Source of the DNA: Actinomycetes bacterium
GTDB taxonomy: Bacteria; Actinomycetota; Acidimicrobiia; Acidimicrobiales; Palsa-688
Direction of reading: 5' to 3'
Length of the DNA: 5,626 nucleotides
Assembly: GCA_021827225.1 (NCBI GenBank)
Contig: JAKAXG010000335.1
Span: 1-5,626, forward strand
A program made the position numbers and the translations under genes. Below the pieces are notes generated by a model. It was given only the letters and a program-made list of their open reading frames with translations. It had not been told where the DNA came from and made no database searches. Shown here piece after piece: positions 4,044 through 5,626 of the stretch; position 1 is the stretch's first letter, and every line of letters begins with the position of its first letter.

Positions 4044-5626
4044 ATGATCGAGGGGACAGCTCCCACGGCGGCGGACCCGGTGACCCGGGCCCGCCGCCAG
4101 AGCCTGGGTGACGTGCTCCACCGGACGGCCCGCCGGCACCCGGAGCGCCTGGCCGTGGTCGACGAGGGCCGCCGTTTCACCTACGCCGAGTTCGAAGAAG
4201 CGGTCAACCGGGCCGCCCACGCGCTGGCCGAGCGCGGCCTGGTCAAAGGGGACCGTCTCGCGCTCCTGTCGCACAACTGCTGGCAGTTCGCCGTGCTCAC
4301 CTTCGCCACCGCCAAGCTCGGGGTGATCCTGGTGCCGGTCAACTTCATGCTCAACTCCGGCGAGATCGCCTACATCCTGGGCCACTGCGAGGCTCGGGCC
4401 GTGGTCGCCGAAGACTCGCTGGTAGCCACCATGGACGACGCGGTCGCCACCGCCGGGCTGCGTCCGCGGCTGCGGGGCTGCATCCGGCTGGCCGGCCCGG
4501 ACCCGGGCCGGTCGGGTTGGGAGGACGTCGACGCCTGGTGGCTCACCGGCCCGGCCGGCGAACCGGACGTCATGGTGGGCGACGACGATCCGCTGCGGCT
4601 CATGTACACCTCGGGCACCGAGTCGCGCCCCAAGGGGGTGATGCTGTCCAGCCGGTCGCTGATGGCGCAGTACGTGAGCTGCATCGTCGACGGGTCGATG
4701 AGCGCCGACGACGTCGAGGTGCACTCCCTTCCCATGTACCACTGCGCCCAGCTGGACTGCTTCTTCTGCGTCGACGTCTACCTGGGTGCTACCAGCATCA
4801 TCCTGCCGTCCCCGGACCCGGCGAAGCTGCTGCAGACCATCGAGGCCGAGCGGGCCACCAAGATCTTCTGCCCTCCCACCGTGTGGATCTCGCTTCTGCG
4901 CCACCCGCAGTTCGACCGGACCGACCTGTCGTCGCTCCGCAAGGGCTACTACGGGGCGTCACCCATGCCGGTCGAGGTGCTGAAGGAGATGCAGCAGCGG
5001 CTCCCCGACCTCCGGCTGTGGAACTTCTACGGCCAGACCGAGATGGCTCCTCTGGCCACCATCCTGTTGCCGCACGAGCAGTCGCCGCGAGCCGGGAGCG
5101 CCGGCCGGGCGGCCATCAACGTGGAGACCTCGGTGGTGGACGAGCACGACCGGCCGGTGCCTCCCGGCGCGGTCGGTGAGATCGTCCACCGCAGCCCCCA
5201 CGCCACGCTCGGCTACTACAAGGACGAGGAAAAATCAGCGGCCGCGTTCCGCAACGGCTGGTTCCACTCCGGGGACCTGGGGGTGATGACCGAGGACGGT
5301 TACCTGTCGGTGGTGGACCGCATCAAGGACATGATCAAGACCGGCGGGGAGAACGTCGCCAGCCGGGAGGTCGAAGAGGCGCTGTTCGAGCTGGACGGCG
5401 TCGCCGAGGTGGCCGTCTTCGGCATCAGCCATCCTCAGTGGGTGGAGGCGGTCACCGCCGTGGTGGTCCCCCGACCGGGGAGCGCCCTGACCGCCGAGGA
5501 CGTCCTGGCCCATGCCCGGAACCGGCTGGCGGGCTACAAGCGACCCAAGTACGTGGTCTTCGCCGATGCCCTACCGAAGAACCCCAGCGGCAAGATCCTC
5601 AAGCGGCAACTCCGCGAGCAGTACCG
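4044..5626 (+). CDS. AMP-forming acyl-CoA synthetase (FadD-like), 3' end outside window
   Basis: The frame is open from ATG 4044 to the right edge, giving 527 codons. The protein activates a fatty or other carboxylic acid with ATP to an acyl-AMP, then to acyl-CoA. Motifs in order are: the P-loop YTSGTESRPKG (188-198); SLPMYHCAQLD; KGYYGASPMP; the adenylate site NFYGQTE (327-333); GWFHSGDL (D411), which binds the ribose; the hinge region DRIKDMIKTGGENV; and the C-terminal PKNPSGKIL with catalytic Lys517. The close run of PVNFMLNSGE, YTSGTES and GQTEMAPLAT places it with the FadD-like medium/long-chain acyl-CoA synthetase subgroup rather than acetyl-CoA synthetases or NRPS adenylation domains. 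Length and the terminal LREQY suggest that only a few residues are missing. The start has AGGA 8 nt upstream. It follows the crotonase gene by 38 nt on the same strand and probably feeds it CoA thioester substrate. Substrate chain length cannot be read from the sequence. Confidence 0.95.
   Translation, partial: MIEGTAPTAADPVTRARRQSLGDVLHRTARRHPERLAVVDEGRRFTYAEFEEAVNRAAHALAERGLVKGDRLALLSHNCWQFAVLTFATAKLGVILVPVNFMLNSGEIAYILGHCEARAVVAEDSLVATMDDAVATAGLRPRLRGCIRLAGPDPGRSGWEDVDAWWLTGPAGEPDVMVGDDDPLRLMYTSGTESRPKGVMLSSRSLMAQYVSCIVDGSMSADDVEVHSLPMYHCAQLDCFFCVDVYLGATSIILPSPDPAKLLQTIEAERATKIFCPPTVWISLLRHPQFDRTDLSSLRKGYYGASPMPVEVLKEMQQRLPDLRLWNFYGQTEMAPLATILLPHEQSPRAGSAGRAAINVETSVVDEHDRPVPPGAVGEIVHRSPHATLGYYKDEEKSAAAFRNGWFHSGDLGVMTEDGYLSVVDRIKDMIKTGGENVASREVEEALFELDGVAEVAVFGISHPQWVEAVTAVVVPRPGSALTAEDVLAHARNRLAGYKRPKYVVFADALPKNPSGKILKRQLREQY

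Noticed and set aside
4605..4637. P-loop reading TSGTES instead of TSGTTG in the acyl-CoA synthetase
   Set aside because: I know the TSGTES form from normal members of this acyl-CoA synthetase subgroup, and the Lys and Gly that follow are intact, so it is not a defect.
4517..5179. Plus-strand 220-codon open frame inside the acyl-CoA synthetase gene
   Set aside because: It is Arg/Gly/Ala-rich in an alternative frame of a gene with intact motifs throughout; there is no evidence of a frameshift.
1..5626. CRISPR array, tRNA or rRNA genes, insertion sequences, attachment sites
   Set aside because: I saw no regularly spaced repeats, no cloverleaf-like tRNA sequence, no transposase motifs and no terminal inverted repeats on either strand.

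Overview
The window is very G+C-rich, uses codons ending in G or C, and carries short bacterial-style genes packed on both strands. The C-terminal fragment at the left edge has the roughly 40-residue 'GYWMVGSDG...AFGDA' repeats that I know mainly from Acidimicrobiia (Actinomycetota). A high-GC actinobacterium of that class is therefore the best guess, but this is inferred from family knowledge and not from a search.

Left edge (2-265, + strand): the last two repeat units of a repeat protein whose start lies outside the window. A 15-bp tandem duplication overlaps its stop codon and repeats the stop in frame.

Sulfur-handling block (298-2622): two divergent transcription units. On the minus strand, a DsrE2-type protein (560-1066) is followed 34 nt later by a TusA-type sulfur carrier (298-525). 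On the plus strand is a single protein with an N-terminal rhodanese domain and a C-terminal ETHE1-like persulfide dioxygenase domain (1153-2283). The shared promoter region holds an AT-rich imperfect palindrome (1106-1117) that overlaps putative -10 elements for both directions. Convergent with the dioxygenase gene is an ArsR-family repressor (2305-2622). Together the genes look like a persulfide (sulfane sulfur) trafficking and detoxification module: TusA and DsrE2 carry protein-bound sulfane sulfur, the rhodanese domain moves sulfur between thiols, and the dioxygenase oxidises low-molecular-weight persulfide to sulfite. The ArsR protein is the obvious candidate switch, but its target is not proven here.

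Central block (2756-3246): a minus-strand gene for a small protein with two predicted membrane segments, a Cys after each and a tail of three 7-residue His/Pro repeats. Its promoter region contains a TACCC-N4-GGGTA palindrome resembling operators of the CsoR/CstR repressor family. No gene of that family is in the window. This is the least explained part of the sequence.

Right block (3247-5626, + strand): a crotonase-fold protein whose second catalytic Glu is replaced by His, then a 7-bp hairpin, then an AMP-forming acyl-CoA synthetase that runs off the right edge probably only a few residues short of its end. They form a likely acyl-CoA activation and processing pair, functionally separate from the sulfur genes.
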